Assembly (NCBI GenBank): GCA_036322855.1
Contig: AP027924.1
Coordinates: 310,001 to 374,000 of the forward strand
Direction of reading: 5' to 3'
Source of the DNA: Improbicoccus pseudotrichonymphae
GTDB taxonomy: Bacteria; Bacillota; Clostridia; Oscillospirales; Acutalibacteraceae
Length of the DNA stretch: 64,000 nt
Position numbers and translations under genes: made by a program. The notes below the pieces were generated by a model that saw nothing but the letters and a program-made list of their open reading frames with translations, was not told the origin of the DNA and did no database searches. Below, piece by piece: positions 17,831 to 27,600 of this stretch (positions within the stretch are counted from its first letter, which is position 1; each line of letters starts with the position of its first letter).

Positions 17831-17891
17831 TACGAGTTAGTTTTTTAAAAAATTTATGTATATTTTATAAAAAAATAATTGACAAAAAATA

Positions 17892-17976
17892 AATAACTCT
17901 TACCTTAGATTCTGCACGGTTGTTTCCGTGCATGACGTAGATTTTTAAAATCTTAGAAAATGATGTAAGGGTTATT
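17892..17976 (+). ncRNA. candidate structured RNA (three-way junction), unknown class
   Basis: The arms 17892-17903 and 17965-17976 pair over 12 positions with one G-U wobble. Inside are two hairpins: 17913-17919 with 17926-17932 (7 bp, TGCACGG/CCGTGCA) and 17939-17944 with 17948-17953 (AGATTT/AAATCT, tight loop). The layout is a closing stem plus two hairpins, like several riboswitches, but core sequences do not match purine, TPP, SAM, THF, c-di-GMP or preQ1 types as I know them. TTGACA at 17879-17884 lies just upstream. It sits 65 bases ahead of a two-gene sigma-like unit. It may be a leader RNA or a small ncRNA. Confidence 0.5.
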
Positions 17977-18040
17977 AGATATTTAATTTTATTAAATTCT
18001 GCCCAAAAGTATGATTATATTTTTGAGGGTTGATTTTTTT

Positions 18041-18250
18041 ATGTCTATTGAAGAACTTATGCAAGAATATATACAAGAGGCGCTTTATATGAAAAAATAT
18101 ATAAATAAAATCAAGAAAGAAATTAATCATAAGCTTCTAGCAAAGGATCCGGTATCATGTTACAGAATGTCCGTTCTTTGTTCTATGTATGAAAATTTAA
18201 AATCTATTTCGCTCTATTTGGCGACAAAGAGAGAAGATTATTTAAAATGA
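18041..18250 (+). CDS. small helical protein upstream of sigma-like factor, 69 aa
   Basis: A 69-residue protein of helical, charged composition (SIEELMQEYIQEAL...) ending KREDYLK. Its function is not known. ATG at 18041 is preferred, with GAGGG about 12 bases upstream. The stop overlaps the next start as ATGA at 18247-18250, so the two proteins are translationally coupled and likely act together. Confidence 0.65.
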   Translation: MSIEELMQEYIQEALYMKKYINKIKKEINHKLLAKDPVSCYRMSVLCSMYENLKSISLYLATKREDYLK

Positions 18251-18564
18251 AATTAAAATTTAATAATTTAGTTTCAAAAAATAAAACCAAAAAAATTAAA
18301 GATAGTTATATAACAAAAGTTATCTTTAATAATAAAAGTAGAAAGTTAATTCGTGCGAAAAAATTATTGAACAAAATAATTGAAAACGAACTGACTTTAA
18401 AACAGAAAAACATATTTAATTTATATTATTTGGATAAAATGAAAATGAAAGAAATTTCTTCTGTTTTAGGAATAAAACAATCCACGATTTCTGTTCATAT
18501 TTCCAAATCTAATTTTAAAATTAAAAAAATATTTAATTATGTAAAATCTTTTAATTCAAATTGA
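18247..18564 (+). CDS. sigma-70 region 4-like HTH protein
   Basis: A 105-residue basic protein. Its C-terminal half is a sigma-70 region 4/LuxR-like helix-turn-helix: ELTLKQKNIFNLYYLDK, then MKEISSVLGIKQSTISVHIS. There is no region 2, so it is probably not a full sigma factor but a DNA-binding regulator, as seen in small sigma-like proteins of Clostridia and their phages. It is coupled to the 69-residue protein before it. Its 3' end overlaps the convergent permease gene by 9 bases. Confidence 0.7.
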   Translation: MKLKFNNLVSKNKTKKIKDSYITKVIFNNKSRKLIRAKKLLNKIIENELTLKQKNIFNLYYLDKMKMKEISSVLGIKQSTISVHISKSNFKIKKIFNYVKSFNSN

Positions 18565-19371
18565 ATGAATTTTTTTATTCTTTGAACTTTTTACATTGCT
18601 AATAAGTAGTGTCAGTATTATAAAAAATACGGCAAGAGCGGAACCGGAATGGGGATTATATTCTCCGCCAATAAATTTTAACTCTATAAGTTCGCCTATC
18701 ATTGTTATTTTGCCACCTAACATCTTGGATATGGCAAAGGCACTCATGGATGGTATAAAAGTTATTAGAAACCCGGATATAATCCCCGGTACGCTCAAAG
18801 GAAAAATTATTTTTGTAAATATTTTAAAATTATTAGCTCCTAAGTCTTTTGCTGATTCTATAATGTTCTTATCTATTTTGCTTATGGAAGCGTGAATGGG
18901 AATAATCATATAAGGCAAACAGTTATAAACAAGACCGAAAACTATGGCCTTTGGTGTATTCATTAAATTAACATTGGGAAATCCAAGTTTATTTAATAGA
19001 AAATTTAAAATACCATTGCTTTCCAATATCGTCATCAAGGCATAAATTTTTAATAAAAAATTAATCCAGTTGGGTATAGTAGTTAAAATTATTAAAGTAT
19101 TCTGAATTTTTTGCTCAAATCTAGATATAATTAGTACAAACGAGTAACCAAAAATAAAACAAAAAAAAGTGGAGATAAAAGAAAGTCTCAGCGAACGTAA
19201 AAATATTGAAGAATATTCAAAAATATCAACAAAATTATTAAGGGTAAAATTCAGATTTTTATCAACTAAAGAAAAATACAGTATTAAAACAGATGGCAAG
19301 AAACAAAAAGCTATCATCCATATGATATAAGGCAAACTTAAAAATTTTGGTTTTTTTATAAAATCCAACAT
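18556..19371 (-). CDS. ABC transporter permease, PotB-like (polyamine/iron type)
   Basis: A 271-residue inner-membrane permease with six hydrophobic segments and the EAA loop ESAKDLGANNFKIFTKIIFPLSVPGI that contacts the ATPase. Best fit is the PotB/spermidine-putrescine type. No ATPase (PotA), second permease (PotC) or binding protein (PotD) is nearby, so the rest must be elsewhere or lost. I start it at the ATG at 19371 (GGTG 6 bases upstream) rather than GTG at 19383. It follows the cation efflux gene closely and may share its transcript. Confidence 0.8.
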   Translation of the reverse strand: MLDFIKKPKFLSLPYIIWMIAFCFLPSVLILYFSLVDKNLNFTLNNFVDIFEYSSIFLRSLRLSFISTFFCFIFGYSFVLIISRFEQKIQNTLIILTTIPNWINFLLKIYALMTILESNGILNFLLNKLGFPNVNLMNTPKAIVFGLVYNCLPYMIIPIHASISKIDKNIIESAKDLGANNFKIFTKIIFPLSVPGIISGFLITFIPSMSAFAISKMLGGKITMIGELIELKFIGGEYNPHSGSALAVFFIILTLLISNVKSSKNKKIHSI

Positions 19372-19387
19372 ATTTTTCACCAATATT

Positions 19388-20323
19388 TTAATCTATATTT
19401 GAAGACTTCACCGGATGCAATCTTATAATTGCATGACAATTAAATTTTTTCTCTAAGTTTTCTTCTATTTCTTCTATTATTTCATTTATTACAAATATAT
19501 TAGTATTTTCAACTATAATTTTGGCTTTAAAAGATATAACGCTCCAACTTGGGCCATAGTCATGAACCATAAGCTCCTCTATTGCTACTATTTCCGGATA
19601 AGAATTAACAAAATTTTTAATTTGCTCCACCAATTTCAGACTTGGAGCTTGCCCTACTAGCGGACCTAAAGATTCATGAAAAGTTTTAATACCTGTGTAA
19701 ATTATAAACCCCGAAACTATCAGCCCGGCATATGCATCTAAATACAAACCGGTAAGCTTTGTTATAAACATACCACCAATTACCGTGATCGTTGCCAAAC
19801 AATCGGAAAAACTGTCATTGGCAGTGGCCTTCATGGCTGAAGATTTTATTAATTTGCTTATTTTTCTGTTAAAAAATCCAAGCCACAGTTTCAAAACAAT
19901 AGAAATTATTAAAACCGAAAACGAAAACAAATCAAACTCGATATTCTCGGGAGAAAAAATTTTTTCAATAGATGTTTTTATAAATCCTAAACCTGTTATT
20001 ATAATAACCACGGATACTATGATTCCGGAAACATACTCAATTCTTCCATGGCCAAACGGGTGTTTTTTGTCTGCAGGGTTACCTGCTATTTTGAAACATA
20101 CTAAAGTAACAATAGATGAACCTGCGTCCGAAAGATTGTTAAAAGCATCTGCCGTAACCGAAATAGAAGAACTTAATATACCAACCAAAAGCTTGCCTAC
20201 GAACATCAACAGATTGCATATAATTCCTATTATCCCACTGAGTAAGCCACACTTTCGCCTCGTGTTTTTATCTCCCGGATTAATGTTTTTCCCTATGAAT
20301 TTGCTTATTAAAAACTTGTTCAC
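19388..20323 (-). CDS. cation diffusion facilitator family efflux protein
   Basis: A CDF transporter of 311 residues, with six membrane segments and a cytosolic C-terminal domain. It has ADAFNNLSDAGSS in TM2, HPFGHGRIEY in the loop and NDSFSDCLAT in TM5. The metal sites read N-x3-D and D-x3-D, without the His typical of zinc exporters, which hints at manganese or iron as cargo. The C-terminal domain ends in HAIIRLHPV. GTG at 20323 lies 9 bases behind GGTG; the upstream TTG is less likely. Confidence 0.88.
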   Translation of the reverse strand: MNKFLISKFIGKNINPGDKNTRRKCGLLSGIIGIICNLLMFVGKLLVGILSSSISVTADAFNNLSDAGSSIVTLVCFKIAGNPADKKHPFGHGRIEYVSGIIVSVVIIITGLGFIKTSIEKIFSPENIEFDLFSFSVLIISIVLKLWLGFFNRKISKLIKSSAMKATANDSFSDCLATITVIGGMFITKLTGLYLDAYAGLIVSGFIIYTGIKTFHESLGPLVGQAPSLKLVEQIKNFVNSYPEIVAIEELMVHDYGPSWSVISFKAKIIVENTNIFVINEIIEEIEENLEKKFNCHAIIRLHPVKSSNID

Positions 20324-20409
20324 TGAATAAATCACCAAATTTTAATTTTCATTTTTTATAATATACTTTTACTAATTAAAAAGTTAAAAAGGAGAAGAAA
20401 TTTCATAAT

Positions 20410-21393
20410 ATGAAAATACTGGTAACAGGTGCCGCCGGGTATATAGGGAGCCATACCGTGCTAGCTTTGATAGAAAACAACTACAAAGTTGTAGGAATTG
20501 ACAACTTTTGTAATAGTTACACCATAATTCCTGATATTCTGAGAGAAATAAGCGGTAAACGGGTAATTATACACAAAATAGATATAAGAAATCAAGCTTT
20601 ATTGAGAAAAATTTTTGAAAGAGAAAAACCCGATGCCGTAATACATTTTGCCGGATTAAAATCTGTATCCGAGTCTGTAAAATTTCCACTTCTTTACTAT
20701 GAAAACAATGTATTGGGGACAATTAATTTATGTAAAATTATGCAGGAGTTTAATGTCAAAAAAATAATTTTTAGTTCTTCCGCTACGGTATATGGTGATC
20801 AACCTGCTCCGTTTGTAGAAACTATGAGCAAAGGAAAAATTACCAGTCCATACGGCAAAAGTAAATCTGTAATAGAAGATATATTAAAAGATTTGAGTGA
20901 TTGGTCCGTGATAATACTGAGGTATTTTAACCCTATTGGCGCGCATCCGAGCGGCCTATTAGGAGAGATGACAAAAGAAAATTCTCCAAATAATCTAATG
21001 CCATATATTTTAAAAGTAGCAAAAAGAGAACATAAGTTTTTGAACGTTTTTGGTGGAGATTATCCAACAAAAGATGGTACATGCATACGTGATTATATTC
21101 ATGTTATGGATTTGGCCTATGGTCATTTAAAGGCTTTAAAATATGCGCAAAAACAGATGTTTGAAATATTTAATTTAGGAACTGGCCAAGGCACAAGCGT
21201 TCTTGAATTAATAAAAACTTTCGAAGATGTAAATAAAATAAAAATTAACTACGAAATCACAAAACGAAGGCCCGGAGATGTTGCTGAAAGTTTTGCATGT
21301 TGTGATAAATCCAAAAAACAACTTTCATGGGAAACTAAACTGGATATCAAAAAAATGTGCGAAGACTCCTGGAGATTTTTTAAAGAAATATAA
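20410..21393 (+). CDS. galE: UDP-glucose 4-epimerase
   Basis: A 327-residue extended SDR epimerase interconverting UDP-glucose and UDP-galactose (or the N-acetyl forms). NAD motif GAAGYIGS at 7-14, catalytic SSATVYG and YGKSK, then the RYFNPIGAHPSG segment. AAAGGAGAAG precedes ATG. No other sugar operon gene is adjacent. It probably feeds envelope polysaccharide synthesis. Confidence 0.95.
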   Translation: MKILVTGAAGYIGSHTVLALIENNYKVVGIDNFCNSYTIIPDILREISGKRVIIHKIDIRNQALLRKIFEREKPDAVIHFAGLKSVSESVKFPLLYYENNVLGTINLCKIMQEFNVKKIIFSSSATVYGDQPAPFVETMSKGKITSPYGKSKSVIEDILKDLSDWSVIILRYFNPIGAHPSGLLGEMTKENSPNNLMPYILKVAKREHKFLNVFGGDYPTKDGTCIRDYIHVMDLAYGHLKALKYAQKQMFEIFNLGTGQGTSVLELIKTFEDVNKIKINYEITKRRPGDVAESFACCDKSKKQLSWETKLDIKKMCEDSWRFFKEI

Positions 21394-21483
21394 ATATTCC
21401 AAACGTAATATTAATTCATAAATTTTTTATCTCCAAATATCTTAATTAAAATATTTTAATAAAATTTATTTCTTCCGTACCCA

Positions 21484-21621
21484 TTTCTTTAGATTTCTTC
21501 CAAAACGAGTATTTTTAAAAATTAAAAATTTAAAAATACCGGAACATACTTTGTGTATGTGAGGATTTTTTTGATTTTTAATCTTTAGAAAAGACGAAGT
21601 TTAGGGAGGGATCTAAAGAAA
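21484..21621 (+). repeat. 138-bp segment with 11-bp inverted ends (inverted relative to its second copy)
   Basis: The ends are TTTCTTTAGAT (21484-21494) and its exact complement ATCTAAAGAAA (21611-21621). A related segment at 35659-35789 lies in the opposite orientation, while the sequence just downstream of both (GGTGAAAGAGAAATAA) stays in the same orientation. The core carries a hairpin. It could be an inverted segment or a small MITE-like element. Confidence 0.6.
21533..21572. terminator. bidirectional terminator-like hairpin
   Basis: The stem ACATAC (21544-21549) pairs with GTATGT (21555-21560), extended by CC/GG at 21539-21540 and 21563-21564. It is flanked by an A run on the left and a T run on the right, so it would work as a terminator on both strands. 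It would isolate galE from the cassette promoter. Confidence 0.55.
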
Positions 21622-21717
21622 TTGGTGAAAGAGAAATAAATTTTAATATATTTAATTTAAATACTTAGAGATAAAAATTTATAAATATATCTTTTTAAAA
21701 TTTTTCGTGTTATTTGT

Positions 21718-21745
21718 TTGACAGCAAGATTCAAAATGCTATAAT
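21718..21745 (+). promoter_or_regulatory. exported-protein cassette promoter, copy A
   Basis: Perfect TTGACA (21718-21723) and TATAAT (21740-21745) with a 16-base spacer. The same promoter with nearly the same spacer recurs at three other places (33533-33560, 35522-35549, 35898-35925). A GGAGGT Shine-Dalgarno follows at 21765-21770. Confidence 0.85.
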
Positions 21746-21802
21746 CTACTTCGTCAGCACTTTTGGAGGTAAAATTGTGAAAATAAATTTATCAAATCTC
21801 TT

Positions 21803-21853
21803 ATGAATTCTTTCAATTCGAGAGAGAAAGGTCTCTCAGGGAGGTCTCTCTAA
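21803..21853 (+). CDS. short leader ORF of cassette copy A
   Basis: A 16-residue frame (MNSFNSREKGLSGRSL) whose TAA overlaps the ATG of the following gene (TAATG at 21851-21855). A 9-codon GTG frame at 21777-21806 ends on this ORF's ATG (ATGA). The same MNSLNSRE leader occurs in copies B, C and D. The AT of the palindrome CTCTCAATTCGAGAG-like stretch lies inside. It is probably a coupling or regulatory leader rather than a functional peptide. Confidence 0.5.
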   Translation: MNSFNSREKGLSGRSL

Positions 21854-22182
21854 TGAAAAAGGAAAAAACAAATAATAATAAAAATAATAAGATAATATCT
21901 TCTATTTTAGCTGTTGCTGTGTGCTGTCAATCTTTTGTTGGAGCGACTGGACCTTCTTCGTCCAGAGTTAAAAGGTTAAATAGTATTATGGGACATACAG
22001 AAATTATGTAAGATATGAAAAAAGATTTGGATGAAATTAAAAGTAAAATTCCGCCGAAAGTCGAAAGAATGATTACGTTGAAAGCCGAAAGAATGATTAA
22101 AGGAGCGGTGTTATTTGTTTCTACTATGTTGATGATTACGTCGGTGATTGAAGCGTATAAGATGATTGTGGATTCTGAATAA
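21853..22182 (+). pseudogene. exported cassette protein A, interrupted by an in-frame TAA
   Basis: ATG at 21853 opens MKKEKTNNNKNNKIIS, then the shared signal peptide SSILAVAVCCQSFVGA. The frame meets TAA at 22009-22011 after 52 codons and continues in the same frame for another 56 codons to TAA at 22180-22182. The downstream part reads KKDLDEIKSKIPPKVERM, resembling the KEDLGGIKSKAPSKMEKI repeat of protein D, and ends in a membrane helix (GAVLFVSTMLMITSVI). A single nonsense change therefore splits one ancestral gene of about 109 residues. Read-through is possible but not shown. Confidence 0.75.
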
Positions 22183-22326
22183 AACGACAAAGAGATCAAA
22201 AATTATCAAAGAAATAAAAATAAAAAATCAACTTTGAGATATGTAGAGATAGCGTAAGTCCGATGGTTGTTTTGCCCCATTGACTTCAGTGCTTGAATAA
22301 AAATAAGTTAAAGGAGTTTTTAAGTT

Positions 22327-22962
22327 ATGTCCTATTATATATACCCATTCGAATTAAAACCATTAAATTATAATTATGATAATCTGGAACCTTTCATTGA
22401 TGCTGCAACTGTGTGTTTTCATCATGATAAGCATCTGCGGACTTATACCAATAATCTGAACAAAGCGCTTGAATCGCATTTGACTTTTCAATCTTGGGAT
22501 TTAATAAGATTGGTAAGTGAATATGATAAATTGCCTTTGGAACTTCAAAAGCCTGTAAGAAATAATGCGGGCGGAGTTTATAACCACAATCTTTATTTTG
22601 ATATAATGATGCCAGGTGGAAGTAAAATGCCTATAGATACTTTAAAAAATCTAATTGACAAGAAATTTGGTAATTACGATAATTTTAAAGCTGAATTTAA
22701 AAATATAGCTCTTGGTACCTTTGGTTCCGGATATGCTTGTCTTGTATCGAATAACGAAGGTCAAATTGAAATAATATCTGTATCTAATCAGGATACTACT
22801 CTATCTCGGAGTTTATATACGATAATTTTAATTGACGTTTGGGAACATTCGTATTATCTTAAATATCAGAATAGGAGAAATGAATACATAGATAATTGGT
22901 TTAACTTAATAAACTGGGAAGTTGCTGAAAATAACTATAAAAGAATTACAAGTAAAGTTTAA
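22327..22962 (+). CDS. sodA: superoxide dismutase, Fe/Mn type
   Basis: A 211-residue cytosolic enzyme converting superoxide to peroxide and oxygen. Metal ligands appear in FHHDKH (His32), GGVYNHNLYF (His) and DVWEHSYYLKYQNRR (Asp, His). The second His of the usual KHH is Leu37 here, a small departure from consensus. AAGGAG lies 10 bases before ATG. With DJ-1 and OGG it suggests exposure to oxygen or host oxidants. Confidence 0.93.
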   Translation: MSYYIYPFELKPLNYNYDNLEPFIDAATVCFHHDKHLRTYTNNLNKALESHLTFQSWDLIRLVSEYDKLPLELQKPVRNNAGGVYNHNLYFDIMMPGGSKMPIDTLKNLIDKKFGNYDNFKAEFKNIALGTFGSGYACLVSNNEGQIEIISVSNQDTTLSRSLYTIILIDVWEHSYYLKYQNRRNEYIDNWFNLINWEVAENNYKRITSKV

Positions 22963-22976
22963 AAGGAAGATCTTAG

Positions 22977-24233
22977 ATGAGCAAACCGTTGGCTGACCTA
23001 TTAAGACCCACTTCGATCGATGAAATCGTTGGCCAAAGTCATCTTCTGGGTGAAGATAAAGCTCTTAGAAAAATAATCGAATCAAAAACCGAAGTAAATC
23101 TTGCGTTCTATGGTCCTCCCGGTACAGGAAAAACTACACTTGCAGAAATCATTGCCAAAAATTCTCAGAAATATTTCAAAAAACTTAATTGCACAACCGC
23201 TTCGACTGCCGATATAAAAGAAATAATTTCAAATATTGGTACCTTTCAAGCTTTAAACGGGATTTTGTTGTATCTCGATGAAATTCAATATTTTAATAAA
23301 AAGCAACAGCAAACTTTGCTTGAATTTATTGAAAATGGTTCAATCACGTTAATTGCTTCAACGACCGAGAATCCGTATTTTTATGTTCACAGTGCGCTTC
23401 TTAGCCGAATGACGGTCTTTGAATTTAAACTTGTTTCTCGAAACGAAATTATAAAAGCATTGAATCGTGCGGTTTTATTTTTGCAAAAAGAAAATCAAAA
23501 TTTAACTGTAAATGATGAAGCTCTGGAACAAATTTCATTTACTTGCGGTGGTGATGTACGTAAATCACTGGGAATCTTAGAACTTGCCGCTATTTCTGCA
23601 AATTTTAGAAAAATCAATAGAGGAACCGTTTTGCAATTGTCTAATAAAAGTGCAATTAAATATGATAAATCCGGCGATGAACATTATGATTTACTATCGA
23701 GTTTTCAAAAATCAATGCGAGGTTCCGATCCCAGTGCTTCAATCCATTATTTGGCTCGATTGCTTGAATCGGGAGATTTGGCTTCGGTTTGTAGAAGATT
23801 GATGATATGTGCCTGCGAAGATGTAGGGCTCGCATATCCAAATTGTGTAAATTTCGTTAAGTCTTGCGTTGACATCGCATTTCAAGTCGGAATTCCCGAG
23901 GCTCATATTCCGCTTGCCGACGCCGTAATTTTTGTCTGTCTCTCACCAAAATCAAATTCCGCTTACAACGCAATAAACAAAGCCATTTCGGATGTAAAAC
24001 ATAACTTCGTCGGGGCCATTCCGAGGCATTTGCAAAATACACATTTTGATGGCGAAGACGCAAAAATCAAGGGTCAACATTATCTATATCCGCATGAATT
24101 TCCAAACCATTATGTTAAACAGCAATATTTACCTGACGAAATTAAAAACATTAAGTATTATGAATTTGGAGAAAACAAGACAGAACAAGGATTTAAAGAA
24201 TATTGGAATAAAATAGATTCCACGCGTGGTTGA
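22977..24233 (+). CDS. rarA: replication-associated recombination protein RarA (MgsA)
   Basis: A 418-residue AAA+ ATPase related to clamp loaders that acts at stalled forks. It begins with the family block LADLLRPTSIDEIVGQSHLLG, Walker A GPPGTGKTT (46-54), Walker B LYLDEIQYFNK, sensor 1 STTENPYF and the C-terminal tetramer domain (ACEDVGLAYP, HLQNTHF, YLYPHEFPNHYV). It starts 14 bases after sodA behind AAGGA. Confidence 0.95.
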   Translation: MSKPLADLLRPTSIDEIVGQSHLLGEDKALRKIIESKTEVNLAFYGPPGTGKTTLAEIIAKNSQKYFKKLNCTTASTADIKEIISNIGTFQALNGILLYLDEIQYFNKKQQQTLLEFIENGSITLIASTTENPYFYVHSALLSRMTVFEFKLVSRNEIIKALNRAVLFLQKENQNLTVNDEALEQISFTCGGDVRKSLGILELAAISANFRKINRGTVLQLSNKSAIKYDKSGDEHYDLLSSFQKSMRGSDPSASIHYLARLLESGDLASVCRRLMICACEDVGLAYPNCVNFVKSCVDIAFQVGIPEAHIPLADAVIFVCLSPKSNSAYNAINKAISDVKHNFVGAIPRHLQNTHFDGEDAKIKGQHYLYPHEFPNHYVKQQYLPDEIKNIKYYEFGENKTEQGFKEYWNKIDSTRG

Positions 24234-24256
24234 TTTTTAAGTAATCTAGTAACCAT

Positions 24257-24559
24257 TTATATAAAATACAGTGATCGTTTGTTTTCTTTTTTTGAGTTCC
24301 CGTCTTTTACGAGCACATCTTCAACCAATTTGATAACTTTTGCATAAAATTCTGATATTCCTAGATTTTCGCCATATGGAAATATGTTCTGTACTCTCTT
24401 AGGTATTCCAAAGTCATCAAAACCATTTCCTTTACAGACAGCTTGTTTTTTCATCCTCCTCTAGCTTTTTTACCTGATGTGCTACTTCTGCGATTTCTAC
24501 CATTTTCTTAAACGTTTCTTTTTTACTCCTGTTAGTCTTTTAAAATTTTTGTCTTCCAT
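24257..24559 (-). pseudogene. IS5-family transposase N-terminal half, frameshifted
   Basis: Read on the minus strand with frame changes, the segment gives DKNFKRLTGVKKK, then KMVEIAEVAHQVKKLEEDE, LMTLEYLREYRTYFHMA, and LGISEF with VEDVLVKDG. This is the N-terminal region of IS5/IS1031-group transposases (FKRLTGV; LLMTLEYLREYRTYFHI; GISES). At least three frame breaks are present and the DDE catalytic part is gone. The ATG for the first piece is at 24557-24559. The remaining 70 bases up to addB hold nothing I can name. Confidence 0.75.
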
Positions 24560-24633
24560 ACTCTGATGTTTTAACTTATTTTCTTTAGTTTGGGAAGGAG
24601 TCTAATAGACAAATCAGAGCCGCTTGCTTGACT

Positions 24634-27600
24634 TTATAGCAGCGTAGTCAAATTAATCTTTTGTTTACAGAGATCTTTGTAGTCGCACCATAGGCACATT
24701 TTTTTGTCTTTGCATTTGGGAGAGCGACCAGAAAAGAAGTTTGTTTCTTTGATTTCAGACACCATCTCAAAGATAGAATCTCTTAGGTATTTGTCTACTA
24801 ATTTGAATTCGTTTGTGTTTATCAATTTTGTTTTTTTTGTTTCTTCGACACAATCACTATTTCTTAAAATTAACGCATCTTTTTTAATGTTTGTCATTTC
24901 TTCTGAATCATCTCGATGATGAAAATCATAGGATTTTGTTGCATTTTTATCAAAATAAAAATTAAAAATACCCGAAAGGGATTTGTGGTTTTCGTCGAAA
25001 ATTTTGTTTTCTTTTATTGCTTTTAAGTACATCAATGCTTTAAAATTTTCGATCTCAAAAATTTTATTTAAATTGAGTTTTTCTTGTCTAAATTTGAAGT
25101 TGATAAGCCCAAGATATTTGTTTTTCTTGTGTTCGATTATGTTTAGATTATCATTCTTGCTGTTTATTATTTTTATATTTAAATTCTTTTCCAAATTGAT
25201 TTCTTGAAATTCTTCTGTTTTTATTCTATTCAGAACAAAAATTTCGTTTTTTTTGAAGTATTTTTTAAAGTTTTCTATAAGTGAAACGATCAAGTTCGTT
25301 TGTCTTGATATTAGATATTTATATCTAGCGTTTTGTTTTTTTTCATCTATGTTTAAATGGGTTTTAAAAAGTTCATAAATATCTTCAAGAATTTTGTTTT
25401 TATCTATGTTGTTATTTTTGAAATTCTTTTTAATTAAGAAATTATTAAATAAATTATATCTTTTGAAATAATTGAAATCATTTCTAATTTTCAGCATGTA
25501 CTTAAAAAAGTAAGCAAATTTGCATAGATAAAATTTCTCAATTTCCGAAACAGAAATTTCGTTCTTGTTAAAAATTTCAATTTTTTCTATTTTTTGTTCG
25601 CTTTTTTTTAGATCGAATAGATTTAATTTTCGTTTATATTTTTCGTTGTTTTGAAAATGCTTTTTAAGAGAAAAAATTATATTTTTTTCTTGATGGTTTA
25701 AACTGGCAAAATTGTTAATATATTTACAGTAAATTAAAAAAGAATTTTTTTCGGTCCAACAATAGTCTTCCAAACTGTAATTTACGTAGGATTTAACTTC
25801 GACATTTGTAAATACTTTTTTAATTTCTTTGATGATTTCGTTATTTGTATTTAAATTATTTTTGGCTTTTTTGGAGCATATAAAAATTTTTTCAGTAGCA
25901 CTTGTCAATAAAGAATACATAAGAAACAATTCTTTGCTCAACATTTTGTCTATTGTATTTTCTGATTTTAAATTTTTATCTGCTGCTTTTTTAATTTCAT
26001 CTAAATTCAAAATTTTATTTTCGTTTAAAAATTTATTTTTAAAATCACCCAATGTAAAAATAATATTGCATCTGCCAGAAAGTTCTTCTCCATAGAAATC
26101 AATGATGACCTCATCTTCATATTTTGGTATAAAAGAAATTTTTTTTGATTTAATTGATATCTCTATGCATTCTCTGAAATATTTTAAATCTATCTTTTTG
26201 TTTAGGAACAGATGGCTTATTTCCTCCAAGCTTTCTATTAAAATATTCCAGATTTTTAATTGCTCTTCGGCGGCAATTATCCTATTGTTTTCAGTAAGTG
26301 TTTCGCATTTTTTTTTAATGGTTTCCGGTAGATTTATTTCCATCAGAAATTCATAGAAAATCTTAAATATATTCTCGTTTTTTAATAATTTTTTTTTGAA
26401 ATTCACGAAAGGAGATATTATTTTCTTGCGCAAATTATTTATATAATTTAGATTCTCAAATTCTTTTTCAGATTTCTTATCTTTTAGAAAACGAAAGTCA
26501 TTAAACCAACTTTTGCCATTTATCTTCCAAATTCGGCAGTAATTTTCAATGATGCATACATCTTCGTATAGAAATCCCGAAAAACTTGTTTTTAGATATT
26601 TAAACAAATTTTCTGTTTCAAAATTTGAAATGATGAAATCTAAAGAAGAAAAAATCAAAATCATTAAATTTTTACTATATATCGGCTCGTTCTTATCCAA
26701 AAAATATGGAATATCGTAATTATTTAGTGTTTTTTTTATTAAGATTTCATAGCTCAAAGTATCTTCTAAAATCACAATAAGAAAATCTCTGTAACGATAA
26801 TTATCTTGCATTATCATTTTTTTAATACTTCTAGCAACGAAATCGCATTCGTCGTATTTATTAGAAGCTTCGTAAATCAGAATATTTTCGGTAATATTTT
26901 CGTTTTTTATTGTTTTTTTGTCGATTCTGAAGATATTTTGCTCCAGAATTCTGAGCTCATCTGATTTTGAAAATGCATTTTTTTTATCCAGAAATAAAAT
27001 GTTTATGTCTGAAAGATTTATTTTCTTACATGAATCTAATATCTTGTTCGTTGTGTTTTCGGTTAAAAAATACCAATTAAATACACTGCCATTTTTGATT
27101 TCACGATTTAGGCTATCATATTTAAAGGCAATAGTCACATCGGTTTGCAGAATCATTGTTTCTATAATATTCAATTGAGCAGGAGTAAAATAAAAAAATT
27201 CATCTATAAATATTTTAAAATTTTTGAAAAAATTATTATTTTTAACTAATTTATGTAGAAAAAATAATTCATTGATGCTGTCGTTTTTTTCTTTAATTAT
27301 TTTTTCGTATTTTTCAAATACCAGTAAAACGTCGTTTAATTTTTTCTTCAGATTTTTGTTTTCCATCAATTCATATTCTTTTTTAAGAAAGGGCGCGGTT
27401 AGATTATCGTTTTTAATTTCCCTTATTATATCTTTAAAAATATTTATTATCTCGAAAGAATTTGAATTTTTGTTAAAAAATTCAAAACCACTTTTCGTTT
27501 CGTCTATGGATTGTCTCATCAGAATATTTCTGATGCTTTTTTGCATAAATTTGACATTGATATTACCCAAATAACGGTACACAAATTTTAGAAATCTTTT

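Noticed and set aside
17892..17976. Purine riboswitch
   Set aside because: The overall shape is similar, but the junction bases and loop-loop sequences do not fit the consensus I know.
24257..24454. 66-codon minus-strand gene with GAGGAGG before ATG
   Set aside because: The sequence is the middle of a frameshifted IS5 transposase; neighbouring frames carry the family blocks.
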